Position numbers and translations under genes: made by a program
Assembly (NCBI GenBank): GCA_000525675.1
Contig: CP002190.1
Location: 2,942,993-3,006,992, forward strand
Length of the DNA stretch: 64,000 nt
From: Bdellovibrio bacteriovorus W
Lineage (GTDB): Bacteria; Bdellovibrionota; Bdellovibrionia; Bdellovibrionales; Bdellovibrionaceae
Direction: 5' to 3'
In this document: piece after piece, positions 8,282-15,859 of the stretch
Numbering within the stretch: the first letter of the stretch is position 1
How the letters are laid out: each line of letters begins with the position of its first letter
The notes under the pieces: model-generated
Database searches by the model: none
What the model saw: only the letters and a program-made list of their open reading frames with translations
Told to the model about the DNA's origin: nothing

Positions 8282-9811
8282 TTAAACGAAGAATATTTCG
8301 TATTGTTCAATATGATAATTAGGTTCGATCTTAAAAGCTACAGAACGCCCGAGCTTCGCTTCCAAAGCCTCTAGCGTCTCCCCCTCGGCCTCGTAAATCC
8401 AATCCACCACGTCCCCATGACAGTGAACCACAATATTAGTCTTCTTATTAATAAGCATATCTGCATCGCGCTCTAGCTCTCTAAACATTTCGTTCGCAAC
8501 GGTTGAGCGGCGCTTGATATATCCTTTACCGTCACAGTAATCGCAAGGCTCGCAGAGAGTCTTAATCAAGCTTGGGCGGATGCGCTTACGGGTCATCTCT
8601 ACTAGTCCCAACTGGGACATAGAAACGATATTTGTGCGGGCTGTATCGCGCTGAAGCTCTTCAGCGAGAGTTTCTAATACCTTTTCGCGATGAGACTCTT
8701 TTTCCATATCGATGAAGTCGATAATAATAATTCCACCACAGTTTCTAATTCTCAACTGATGAGCGGTCTCACGAACAGCTTCCAGATTGGTTTTTAAAAT
8801 CGTGTCTTCTAAATCTTTTTTCCCAACAAACTTTCCTGTATTCACATCGATGACCACCAAAGCTTCAGCTTCGTCGATTACGATATATCCACCGGATTTT
8901 AACCAAATCTTTCTCTCCATAGAACGAGAGATCTCAATATCAATATCATAGAGATCAAAAAGAGGTTTGCGCTCCTCATAATAGACAATGTTCTGCTTAT
9001 ACTTAGGCATAAACTGAGAAACAAATTTCACAACTTTTTTATGAATCTCAACATCATCCACCCATACACTCGTAACATCTTCACTCATCAGATCACGAAG
9101 GGCGCGCAACTCAACATCAAGCTCTGTATGGAGGTTGCCCGGTGTTTTTCTTTTTTCATAGGATTTAAAGATGTCCTTACTCATTCGATCTAGGTACTCA
9201 ATATCGGCTTTTAGAAGCTCCTCAGAAGCACCTTCTCCGGCCGTGCGCACAATCACGCCGCCAGATGGATTTATTTTGTGAACAAGCTGACGCAGTCTTT
9301 CGCGCTCCGGTTCATCCTCGATGCGGCGAGAAATACCTAAGTGTCTAACGGTAGGTAAAAAAACGACGAAACGACCCGGTAAAGAAAGATGAGTTGTGAG
9401 CCTTGCTCCTTTTGTTCCCAAAGGGTCCTTTGCCACTTGAACTAAAATGGACTGCCCTTCTTTAAGGAGGTCTTGGATCGGAGTTTTATTTTGGCTGTGA
9501 TGGTTTGAATGAAGCTTCCCATCATCATGACTGTCGTTAAGTGGCTCATCAGTATCTACATCCGATAAGAAGTTATCATCCACGTCTTCACGAATATCGC
9601 CGACATATAAAAACGCCGCCTTCTCCATACCAATATCAACGAAAGCAGCCTGCATTCCTGGCAAAACACGAATAACAGTTCCACGGTGAATGGAACCCAC
9701 TAAGGTCGGGGAAGTTTTTCTTTCAATTTTAAGATCGGCTAGAATACCTTTGTCTACGTAAGCCACGCGAGTCTCTTGGGGTCTTACGTTAATTAGAATC
9801 TCTGCGGACAC
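8282..9811 (-). CDS. rng: ribonuclease G/E family endoribonuclease
   Basis: RNase E/G enzymes cleave single-stranded RNA in rRNA processing and mRNA decay. I place the start at a GTG (9809-9811) giving about 509 residues beginning (M)SAEILINVRPQETRVAYVDKG, which aligns with the usual RNase G N-terminus. A strong GGAGGA Shine-Dalgarno sits just upstream, whereas the ATG at 9898 would add 29 unrelated residues. The S1-like domain, the catalytic region with IDVNTGKFVG and IIIIDFIDM, and the zinc-link cysteines (CEPCDYCDG) are present. There is no long RNase E scaffold tail, so RNase G is the better name. Confidence 0.9.
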   Translation of the reverse strand: MSAEILINVRPQETRVAYVDKGILADLKIERKTSPTLVGSIHRGTVIRVLPGMQAAFVDIGMEKAAFLYVGDIREDVDDNFLSDVDTDEPLNDSHDDGKLHSNHHSQNKTPIQDLLKEGQSILVQVAKDPLGTKGARLTTHLSLPGRFVVFLPTVRHLGISRRIEDEPERERLRQLVHKINPSGGVIVRTAGEGASEELLKADIEYLDRMSKDIFKSYEKRKTPGNLHTELDVELRALRDLMSEDVTSVWVDDVEIHKKVVKFVSQFMPKYKQNIVYYEERKPLFDLYDIDIEISRSMERKIWLKSGGYIVIDEAEALVVIDVNTGKFVGKKDLEDTILKTNLEAVRETAHQLRIRNCGGIIIIDFIDMEKESHREKVLETLAEELQRDTARTNIVSMSQLGLVEMTRKRIRPSLIKTLCEPCDYCDGKGYIKRRSTVANEMFRELERDADMLINKKTNIVVHCHGDVVDWIYEAEGETLEALEAKLGRSVAFKIEPNYHIEQYEIFFV

Positions 9812-9925
9812 ATGTCCTCCTGCATCTACATTGGTCCAGAAACCAGACCTGGGGCAAATAATATTTAATATTGAAACACAAGTGACCGAAAAGATCATGG
9901 AAATACGTCATTCACGGAGATAGAG

Positions 9926-11032
9926 ATGGCAACAATTGATGAACTATTTAAACTCATGGTCGAGCAAGGCGCTTCGGATTTACATATTACAAGTGGCGCC
10001 CCGCCCTATCTGCGTCTGCATGGCAACATGCTTCCGCTCAATTACCGTGAGCTTTCAAATCAAGACGTTCAAGGTTTGCTATTTGAAATCCTTTCTGAAA
10101 AACAAAAGAAAGCTTTCGTGGAAAGATGGGAATTAGACTTCGCCTACACCCTCCCAGGTACGGGCCGCTTTCGTTGCAATATCTTTATGCAACGAAAAGG
10201 ACTTGGCGCCGTCATGCGTGTTATTCCAGAAAAAATTAAAACCGCTCAAGAACTTGGCCTTCCGCCCTCTGTGACTGACATTATCGACTGCGATCGTGGC
10301 CTCATTCTTGTAACGGGCCCAACCGGCTCAGGTAAATCAACCACGCTGGCAGCCTTGATTCATCAAATAAATATGACTCGCGAAGCTCACATCATTACGG
10401 TCGAAGACCCTATTGAGTTCGTACATCCAAATATCAAATGTCTTGTGAATCAACGTGAAGTTGGAAGTCATACAAAAAGTTTTGCCAACGCCCTAAAGGC
10501 GGCCTTGCGTGAAGATCCAGACATCCTTCTTGTGGGTGAGTTGCGTGACTTAGAAACCATTTCCCTAGCTCTTACCGCTGCGGAAACAGGTCATATCGTT
10601 TTCGGAACACTTCATACTAATAGCGCGTCTAAAACAGTGGATCGTATCATTGACGTATTCCCTGCGGGACAACAACAACAAATTCGCACAATGCTCGCTG
10701 AGAGCTTGCGCGGCGTTGTCGCTCAGTCGCTCTTTCCTCGCGCCGATGGACAAGGTCGAGTGGCTGCTTATGAAATCCTTCGCAACACCAAGGCTATTTC
10801 AAATCTAATTCGCGAAGGCAAGGTTCACCAAATTGCGTCCGCGATGCAGACAGGATCATCACAAGGTATGATTCTATTTGAAAAGTATATTGAAGATCTT
10901 GTGCGCAAGGGAAAAGTGTCTAGTGCTGATGCCAAAACATTCTTAGGCCAATCATCTGAGAATACGGCCATTCAAGGCACCATGGCTGGAATGGCGGGAA
11001 CAGCTGCTGGCCCCCGCACAAAAGTAGGATAG
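9926..11032 (+). CDS. pilT: type IV pilus retraction ATPase PilT
   Basis: This 368-residue hexameric ATPase drives type IV pilus retraction at the inner membrane. Walker A is GPTGSGKST (131-139), followed by the Asp box, the Walker B region DPDILLVGELRD and the His box region FGTLHTN. The C-terminal AISNLIREGK is the PilT-type AIRNLIRE signature. No other pil gene is next to it, so it is an orphan copy. Bdellovibrio species usually carry more than one pilT; pili are needed for prey entry in the type species, but this copy's role is not shown by sequence. It diverges from rng. Confidence 0.9.
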   Translation: MATIDELFKLMVEQGASDLHITSGAPPYLRLHGNMLPLNYRELSNQDVQGLLFEILSEKQKKAFVERWELDFAYTLPGTGRFRCNIFMQRKGLGAVMRVIPEKIKTAQELGLPPSVTDIIDCDRGLILVTGPTGSGKSTTLAALIHQINMTREAHIITVEDPIEFVHPNIKCLVNQREVGSHTKSFANALKAALREDPDILLVGELRDLETISLALTAAETGHIVFGTLHTNSASKTVDRIIDVFPAGQQQQIRTMLAESLRGVVAQSLFPRADGQGRVAAYEILRNTKAISNLIREGKVHQIASAMQTGSSQGMILFEKYIEDLVRKGKVSSADAKTFLGQSSENTAIQGTMAGMAGTAAGPRTKVG

Positions 11033-11046
11033 TTTCTAGAAACTAT
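11029..11046. repeat. perfect 18-bp palindrome across convergent stop codons
   Basis: ATAGTTTCTAGAAACTAT is a perfect palindrome spanning the pilT stop and the stop of the convergent small exported-protein gene. Function unknown; it may be chance or a weak bidirectional termination element. Confidence 0.5.
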
Positions 11047-11416
11047 AGACAAAAAGAGAAGCGTTTAAATTTCTTTTCTGATGGGAATTTAAACGCTTAT
11101 TTTTTTCAAGGTGCCACTCAATCTCAGAATAATCATAAACTGGAGCTTGGCGGAAACTCTGCGATGCTTCATATCCTAGATAGCCAACCCCCGCTAGGCC
11201 ACCGATCAATGCCCCCAAAGTTACATTGTCTATATGATCTTGCGGCTCTCCATAAAAAGGCAAAGTACTCAAGCCTAAGATGGCTCCCCCAAGAGTTGAA
11301 AACAACACTGTAGCTACGGATCGCTTCACGGTTCTTTGCACTTGCGCTGATGAGGCCTGGCCACAAAAAAGACTGAAGGTTAGAATTATCAAACATAGAT
11401 GCTTCTTAATGGACAT
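11036..11416 (-). CDS. hypothetical small exported protein
   Basis: I do not recognise this 126-residue protein. It begins with a convincing signal peptide (KKHLCLIILTFSLFCGQASSA, cut at about residue 24). A glycine-rich hydrophobic region follows (TLGGAILGLSTLPF and TLGALIGGLAGVGYLGYEA), resembling glycine-zipper membrane segments, and the tail is polar. The 3' part overlaps what appears to be the pilT terminator, so the last ~25 residues are encoded by hairpin sequence. It is convergent with pilT and divergent from deoC. Confidence 0.6.
   Translation of the reverse strand: MSIKKHLCLIILTFSLFCGQASSAQVQRTVKRSVATVLFSTLGGAILGLSTLPFYGEPQDHIDNVTLGALIGGLAGVGYLGYEASQSFRQAPVYDYSEIEWHLEKNKRLNSHQKRNLNASLFVYSF
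11059..11107 (+). terminator. intrinsic terminator for pilT, inside the convergent gene
   Basis: A perfect 13-bp stem (AAGCGTTTAAATT at 11059-11071 with AATTTAAACGCTT at 11086-11098) and a 14-base loop are followed by ATTTTTTT. It is about 27 bases past the pilT stop and lies within the 3' coding part of the minus-strand gene. Confidence 0.75.
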
Positions 11417-11475
11417 TATTTGCCTCCAACGCAGAACTAAGATAGTTTCCTATTTTAATCATTGCGAGGACAGCC

Positions 11476-12138
11476 ATGCAACTAAGTCGTTATATTGACC
11501 ATACTTTTCTAAAGCCTGAAGCAACGCAGGTACAAATCGAAAAGCTTTGCCGCGAGGCTCTCGAACACCAGTTCTTCAGTGTTTGCGTGAATTCCTCCTA
11601 TGTTAGTTTGTGCGCCGATCTATTAAAGAACTCTAACGTTGCCGTTTGCAGCGTTATTGGTTTTCCATTAGGCGCATGTGATACGGAAACCAAAGCCTTC
11701 GAAACAGCTCAAGCCATCAAAAATGGCGCCTCGGAAATCGATATGGTTATTCAAATCGGAAAGCTCAAAGATAAAAAGTACGCCGAGGTAGAAGCTGACA
11801 TTCGCTCTGTCGTTGAAGCAGCCAGTGGGAAAAAAGTAAAAGTTATTATTGAAACTGCACTACTCACTGAAGAAGAAAAAATAGCTGCATGCAGAGCTTC
11901 ATTGAATGCAAAGGCTCACTTCGTAAAAACCTGCACAGGGTTTTCAGGTGGTGGAGCTACGGTTGAAGATATTACTCTGATGAAGAGTGTGGTTGGCGAT
12001 AAAATGGAAATCAAAGCATCAGGTGGAATCAAGGACACAGCAACAGCTCAGGCTCTTATTGAGGCAGGTGCTACACGCTTAGGCACAAGTTCTGGCGTTG
12101 CTCTTGTTCAAGGATTCGCATCTCAAGGAGGTTACTAA
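11476..12138 (+). CDS. deoC: deoxyribose-phosphate aldolase
   Basis: DeoC splits 2-deoxyribose-5-phosphate into glyceraldehyde-3-phosphate and acetaldehyde, the last step of deoxynucleoside breakdown. The 220-residue length is normal for the short DeoC form. The Schiff-base lysine is in AHFVKTCTGFSGGGAT (K151), with IDHTFLKPEAT at the N-terminus and IKASGGIKD near the C-terminus. It is first in an operon with two nucleoside phosphorylases; its stop overlaps the next start (12138). Confidence 0.95.
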   Translation: MQLSRYIDHTFLKPEATQVQIEKLCREALEHQFFSVCVNSSYVSLCADLLKNSNVAVCSVIGFPLGACDTETKAFETAQAIKNGASEIDMVIQIGKLKDKKYAEVEADIRSVVEAASGKKVKVIIETALLTEEEKIAACRASLNAKAHFVKTCTGFSGGGATVEDITLMKSVVGDKMEIKASGGIKDTATAQALIEAGATRLGTSSGVALVQGFASQGGY

Positions 12139-13457
12139 TGGCTTTTCTACCTGCTGAAATCATTAAGGCAAAGAGAAATGGAAAAACACTGAACGAAAAT
12201 GAAATCCAAGAGTTTATCTTAGGTTATGCCCGAGGTATTATTCCAGATTATCAAATGTCTGCCCTTTTAATGGCGATCTACTTTCAAGGGATGAATAAAG
12301 AGGAAACGCTAGCTCTCACAAAAGCCATGCTGCACTCAGGAGAGGTTGTTGATTTCTCTTCTGTTAAGGGTTTTAAAGTTGATAAACACTCCACAGGAGG
12401 CGTGGGCGACAAGACAAGCCTTATCCTCGGTCCTATCGTTGCCGCTGCTGGCGCGCCCGTTCCGATGATCTCTGGACGCGGACTTGGTCACACTGGCGGA
12501 ACCCTTGATAAGCTTGAGTCTATCCCTGGATTCAATACTCAAATTGATTTGCCTGAATTTATCGAAATGGTTCATAAGCACGGGATTTCTTTTATCGGAC
12601 AGACAAAAGAAATCTGCCCTGCAGATAAAAAAATCTACGCTCTTCGCGACGTCACAGCGACGGTTGAAAGCCTACCATTGATTTGCGCCTCTATCATGTC
12701 AAAGAAACTTGCTGAGGGCATAGATGGCCTTGTCCTGGATGTGAAGTATGGATCTGGCGCCTTCATGAAAACCCCTGAGCGCGCTGAAGAGCTCGCAACG
12801 AACTTGATGGATATTGCAAAAGGTTACGGCAAGAAAGTCACTGCGCTCTTATCCAACATGGATCAACCACTAGGACGCTTTGCAGGAAATTCCCTCGAAG
12901 TTGAAGAGTGCGTTGCCATTATGAAAAATGAAAAGTTTATTGGCCCTGCTGGTTACGATCTTTACGAAGACACTCGCGAACTTAGTTTGCAGCTTTCAGC
13001 GCACATGCTTTTGTTGGCTAACATCGGAAATAGCTTTGAAGAATCTTATGCAATCGCAAAAGACACTTTAGAATCTGGCAAGGCTTTGGCTAAATTTGAA
13101 GAGCTCTGCAAGTTACACAAAGGTGATCTGAGTAAACTTCCAATGCCAACAAAGAAAATTGAAATCAAAGCTGAAAAAGATGGCTATATTCACGGACTCC
13201 TTACCGAAAATATTGGCATCGCTGGAATCATTATCAAAGCTGGCAGAGCGCAAGCTAATGATATCATTGTTCCTACGGGCGGAGTTGAGTTTCACTATAA
13301 AGTCGGCGATGAAGTTAAAAAGGGAGATACGATTTTCACTCTCCACGGAGATGATATGAGTCTGCTAGAATCAGCTGCTCCTCTCTTGAAAACGGCAGCA
13401 ACTATTTCCTTGCCAAAAATATCAAAGCCTAGTTTGATACTTAAAACTTTGACTTAA
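12138..13457 (+). CDS. deoA: pyrimidine-nucleoside (thymidine) phosphorylase
   Basis: This 439-residue enzyme converts thymidine or uridine and phosphate to the base and (deoxy)ribose-1-phosphate. The glycosyltransferase family 3 phosphate site is KHSTGGVGDKTS (83-94), and the family signature SGRGLGHTGGTLDKLESIPG is present. The C-terminal domain is of the PYNP type. Sequence alone does not separate thymidine phosphorylase (deoA) from the broader Pdp type; length and form fit both. It overlaps deoC by one base, indicating translational coupling. Confidence 0.9.
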   Translation: MAFLPAEIIKAKRNGKTLNENEIQEFILGYARGIIPDYQMSALLMAIYFQGMNKEETLALTKAMLHSGEVVDFSSVKGFKVDKHSTGGVGDKTSLILGPIVAAAGAPVPMISGRGLGHTGGTLDKLESIPGFNTQIDLPEFIEMVHKHGISFIGQTKEICPADKKIYALRDVTATVESLPLICASIMSKKLAEGIDGLVLDVKYGSGAFMKTPERAEELATNLMDIAKGYGKKVTALLSNMDQPLGRFAGNSLEVEECVAIMKNEKFIGPAGYDLYEDTRELSLQLSAHMLLLANIGNSFEESYAIAKDTLESGKALAKFEELCKLHKGDLSKLPMPTKKIEIKAEKDGYIHGLLTENIGIAGIIIKAGRAQANDIIVPTGGVEFHYKVGDEVKKGDTIFTLHGDDMSLLESAAPLLKTAATISLPKISKPSLILKTLT

Positions 13458-13471
13458 AAAAGGATTCAATT

Positions 13472-14287
13472 TTGGTTCTAACAAAGCTTCAAGAGACAAT
13501 TAGTTACATTCGCAATCAAACAGCGGCAAAGCCTCGTGTAGGTATTGTTCTTGGTTCGGGTCTTGGGGCTTTTGTTAAAGAAGTTGAAATTGAATGCACT
13601 CTTCCCTACAAAGATATTCCTCATTTTAGCCCACCAACTGTGGAGGGCCACTCTGGGAATTTAATTTTTGGAAAAGTCGAAGGACAGTCCATCGCCATTC
13701 TTCAAGGTCGCAATCACTACTACGAAGGCCATAGCATGGAAAACGTCGTCTTCCCAACGCGCACTCTAGCGATGCTTGGAATTGAATCCCTAATGCTTAC
13801 AAACTCTGCAGGCGGAATGGGCGACGATATGCAAGCTGGTGATTTTATGATCATCGACGATCACATCAATCTAATGGGCACAAACCCATTGATGGGGCCC
13901 AACATTAAAGAGCTTGGCCCTCGCTTTCCTGACATGACAGAGGCTTACGATAAAAAGCTCATCGCGCAGATGGAACAGGTCCTATTAAAACAAGGCACAC
14001 GTTTCCATAAAGGCGTTTACTGTGGCGTGAGTGGTCCAACATATGAAACACCTGCTGAGGTTCGCTATTTAAAACTTATTGGCGGAAAAGCAGTGGGTAT
14101 GAGCACTGTGCCTGAGACAATTGCTGCCAACCATTTAGGTCTTCGTGTGGCTGCTCTGAGCTGCATTACAAACATGGCAGCTGGCATCTCAACTCAGAAG
14201 CTTTCTCATGAAGAAGTCACGGAAACAGCTCAACGTGTGGAATCGCAATTCATTTCTTTCTTAAAAGAATTCGTCACATCTATTTAG
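13472..14287 (+). CDS. punA: purine nucleoside phosphorylase
   Basis: This 271-residue enzyme phosphorolyses inosine and guanosine type nucleosides. It has the trimeric PNP features GIVLGSGLGAF (phosphate loop), GRNHYYEGHSMENVVFPTR and LTNSAGGMGDDMQAGDFM. I use a TTG start at 13472 preceded by AAAAAAGGA; no in-frame ATG exists near it. It is third in the operon, 14 bases after the pyrimidine phosphorylase. Together the three genes degrade (deoxy)nucleosides to bases and glycolytic carbon. Confidence 0.92.
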   Translation: MVLTKLQETISYIRNQTAAKPRVGIVLGSGLGAFVKEVEIECTLPYKDIPHFSPPTVEGHSGNLIFGKVEGQSIAILQGRNHYYEGHSMENVVFPTRTLAMLGIESLMLTNSAGGMGDDMQAGDFMIIDDHINLMGTNPLMGPNIKELGPRFPDMTEAYDKKLIAQMEQVLLKQGTRFHKGVYCGVSGPTYETPAEVRYLKLIGGKAVGMSTVPETIAANHLGLRVAALSCITNMAAGISTQKLSHEEVTETAQRVESQFISFLKEFVTSI

Positions 14288-14321
14288 AGACTCTCTTTAA
14301 TATCTAGCAGACCCCTCTTTA

Positions 14322-14368
14322 AAACTAGACCTAGAGATGGCATAGAACGCCTTCTCAGCGTCTAGTTT
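14322..14368 (+). terminator. large imperfect hairpin after punA, possible terminator
   Basis: A 9-bp outer stem (AAACTAGAC at 14322-14330 with GTCTAGTTT at 14360-14368), a symmetric 3x3 internal loop, then 4-bp and 3-bp inner stems with a 7-base loop. It is followed by AATACTTTT, a weak U-tract. It could end the nucleoside operon or be an independent structured RNA. Confidence 0.5.
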
Positions 14369-14394
14369 AATACTTTTAGACTCAAAATAAGACA

Positions 14395-14472
14395 TATAAT
14401 ACCGAAGAGCTAACCGATGGGCTCTTTGCGACCGTCCTAATGATGGGACGATAAGAGAGCCCGCATAGGGAG
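14395..14472 (+). promoter_or_regulatory. promoter -10 box and structured 5' leader of the subtilisin-like lipoprotein gene
   Basis: An exact TATAAT (14395-14400) would start transcription near 14407, giving a leader of about 70 bases. Two exclusive pairings are possible. AAGAGC (14405-14410) can pair with GCTCTT (14421-14426), or GGGCTCTTT (14419-14427) can pair with 14454-14462 (ending AGAGCCC) enclosing a CGTCC/GGACG hairpin (14433-14450). The Shine-Dalgarno AGGGAG (14467-14472) lies just after the long-range helix. No convincing -35 box is seen. Confidence 0.4.
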
Positions 14473-14477
14473 TGAAC

Positions 14478-15710
14478 ATGGATGTTCAAAGAATTCTCTC
14501 GGCGGTTGCATGCGTCTTTGTATTATCAGCTTGTGGCAACAAAAAGTCGATCAGTTCAGTTTTTCCAGAAAATGGATCCTTAGATTCGCGCGCCTGTATG
14601 GGGCAAGCCATCGAAGGAAAATACATCGTGCAATGGGAAGATGGATCCTTCACCACAGAATATGGCCGTGATGCCGACTCTTTTGCTAAAGAGTTTGTCG
14701 AGCCACGCCTCGAAGAGATTCGCCTTGTTGAAAAAGATCGCCAGATCAGTCTAGAAAATCCTCTCCAATCACGGGCCGTCGGCGCTACGGATAGTTGGGG
14801 CCTTGATCGCATCAATGCTCGCCAAGTATGGGCGCAAGGTTTTTACGGCCAAGGTGTAAAGATCGGTGTTATCGATTCTTACGTCGACACTTCTCACCCA
14901 CAAATTCTTCCACGCATTGCCATTAACAAAGGTGAGATCCCCAATAATGGAATCGATGATGATCGCAACGGCATTGTCGATGATTACTATGGAGCCAACT
15001 TTGTTTCAGTACCTACAAACAATCCCAACTTAAGTGCCCATGGTACTCACGTTGCGGGTATTATCGCTGCGGATTCTCGCTATGGCAATGTTGAGGGAAC
15101 GGCCCCTCGTGCAGAACTGATTCCTGCTCAATTCATCTCTAACGATGGTGGCGGGTCATTAGGTGATGCGATTTTAGCGATGCAGTATGCCGCTAATCGT
15201 GGAGCAAAAATTATCAATGCCAGCTGGGGTGGCGCACCTTGTGTTGCCTCTCTCAGAAATACTTTTTTAGATCTGCAAAACAAAGGGCTCTTACTCATTG
15301 TCGCAGCCGGAAATGACGGTAGAAACATTGACGTCTACCCCGAGTTTCCTGCCTCTTTTAATTTTTCTTCCCAGATCACCGTGGCCGCATCATCCGTTTA
15401 CGACTTTATGACTTCATGGTCGAACAGCGGGTTCAACTTGGTTCACGTGGCAGCACCCGGAGATCGTATTCTAAGCACCGTCCCTGGCGGAGGAACAGCC
15501 TATATGGATGGCACCAGCATGGCCGCTCCCTATGTGTCTGGAGCCGCAGCCCTGCTCTGGAGTGCAAAACCAGAGGCTTCTGCTCATCAAATTAAAACGG
15601 CACTTTTGACTTCTGTGGATGTCACTCCAGGACGCGAATTTAAAGTAAATACTCGAGGCCGCATCAATGTCGAAAAAGCACTTCAAGCGTTAAGACAACT
15701 CGTCCCATAA
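14478..15710 (+). CDS. subtilisin-like (S8) serine protease, lipoprotein
   Basis: This is an exported peptidase of about 410 residues. A lipobox (FVLSAC) puts the lipidated Cys at residue 19, so it is membrane-anchored outside the cytoplasm. A pro-peptide-like region (about residues 25-95) precedes the catalytic domain with Asp in IGVIDSYVDTSHP, His in AHGTHVAGIIA and Ser in MDGTSMAAPYVSGAAALLW. I prefer the ATG at 14478 because the AGGGAG Shine-Dalgarno ends at 14472; a GTG at 14472 would overlap it. It has its own leader and a terminator after it. Digestion of prey or envelope protein is plausible but inferred. Confidence 0.88.
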   Translation: MDVQRILSAVACVFVLSACGNKKSISSVFPENGSLDSRACMGQAIEGKYIVQWEDGSFTTEYGRDADSFAKEFVEPRLEEIRLVEKDRQISLENPLQSRAVGATDSWGLDRINARQVWAQGFYGQGVKIGVIDSYVDTSHPQILPRIAINKGEIPNNGIDDDRNGIVDDYYGANFVSVPTNNPNLSAHGTHVAGIIAADSRYGNVEGTAPRAELIPAQFISNDGGGSLGDAILAMQYAANRGAKIINASWGGAPCVASLRNTFLDLQNKGLLLIVAAGNDGRNIDVYPEFPASFNFSSQITVAASSVYDFMTSWSNSGFNLVHVAAPGDRILSTVPGGGTAYMDGTSMAAPYVSGAAALLWSAKPEASAHQIKTALLTSVDVTPGREFKVNTRGRINVEKALQALRQLVP

Positions 15711-15743
15711 AGTCTTTAAGATTCAATAAGATAAGACAAATAT

Positions 15744-15782
15744 CGCAGAGCATAATATCTATGCTCTGCGTCTCTATTTTTA
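15744..15782 (+). terminator. intrinsic terminator after the S8 protease gene
   Basis: A perfect 10-bp stem (CGCAGAGCAT at 15744-15753 with ATGCTCTGCG at 15761-15770) and a 7-base loop are followed by a T-rich tract (TCTCTATTTTT). It separates the protease from the carboxylase operon. Confidence 0.65.
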
Positions 15783-15813
15783 GGTGATTCCAAAAAACTG
15801 CGTGATAGATTGT

Positions 15814-15854
15814 TCCCTTATTTTAAGAGTCCTTAAGCACTCATTAAAAAGGGA
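15814..15854 (+). promoter_or_regulatory. leader hairpin sequestering the Shine-Dalgarno of the carboxylase operon
   Basis: TCCCTT (15814-15819) pairs with AAGGGA (15849-15854), which contains the Shine-Dalgarno. TTTAA (15822-15826) pairs with TTAAA (15844-15848), and GAGT (15827-15830) with ACTC (15839-15842). About 15 bp form with a 2-base and a 1-base bulge and an 8-base loop. Translation of the first gene would need this stem to open. Confidence 0.45.
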
Positions 15855-15859
15855 GATAT

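Noticed and set aside
14405..14462. A c-di-GMP (GEMM) riboswitch before the subtilisin-like gene, suggested by ACCGATGG
   Set aside because: The other conserved GEMM elements (GCAAA tetraloop strand, GGACGCAAAGCC) are absent and the order does not fit; kept only as an unclassified structured leader.
14297..14479. A 60-residue minus-strand reading frame in the gap after punA
   Set aside because: It runs through the bulged hairpin, promoter and leader of the plus-strand gene and has no recognisable protein features.
15435..15452. A further parS-like site (TTCACGTGG) inside the protease gene
   Set aside because: The palindrome is broken on one side and it lies within coding sequence far from parAB.
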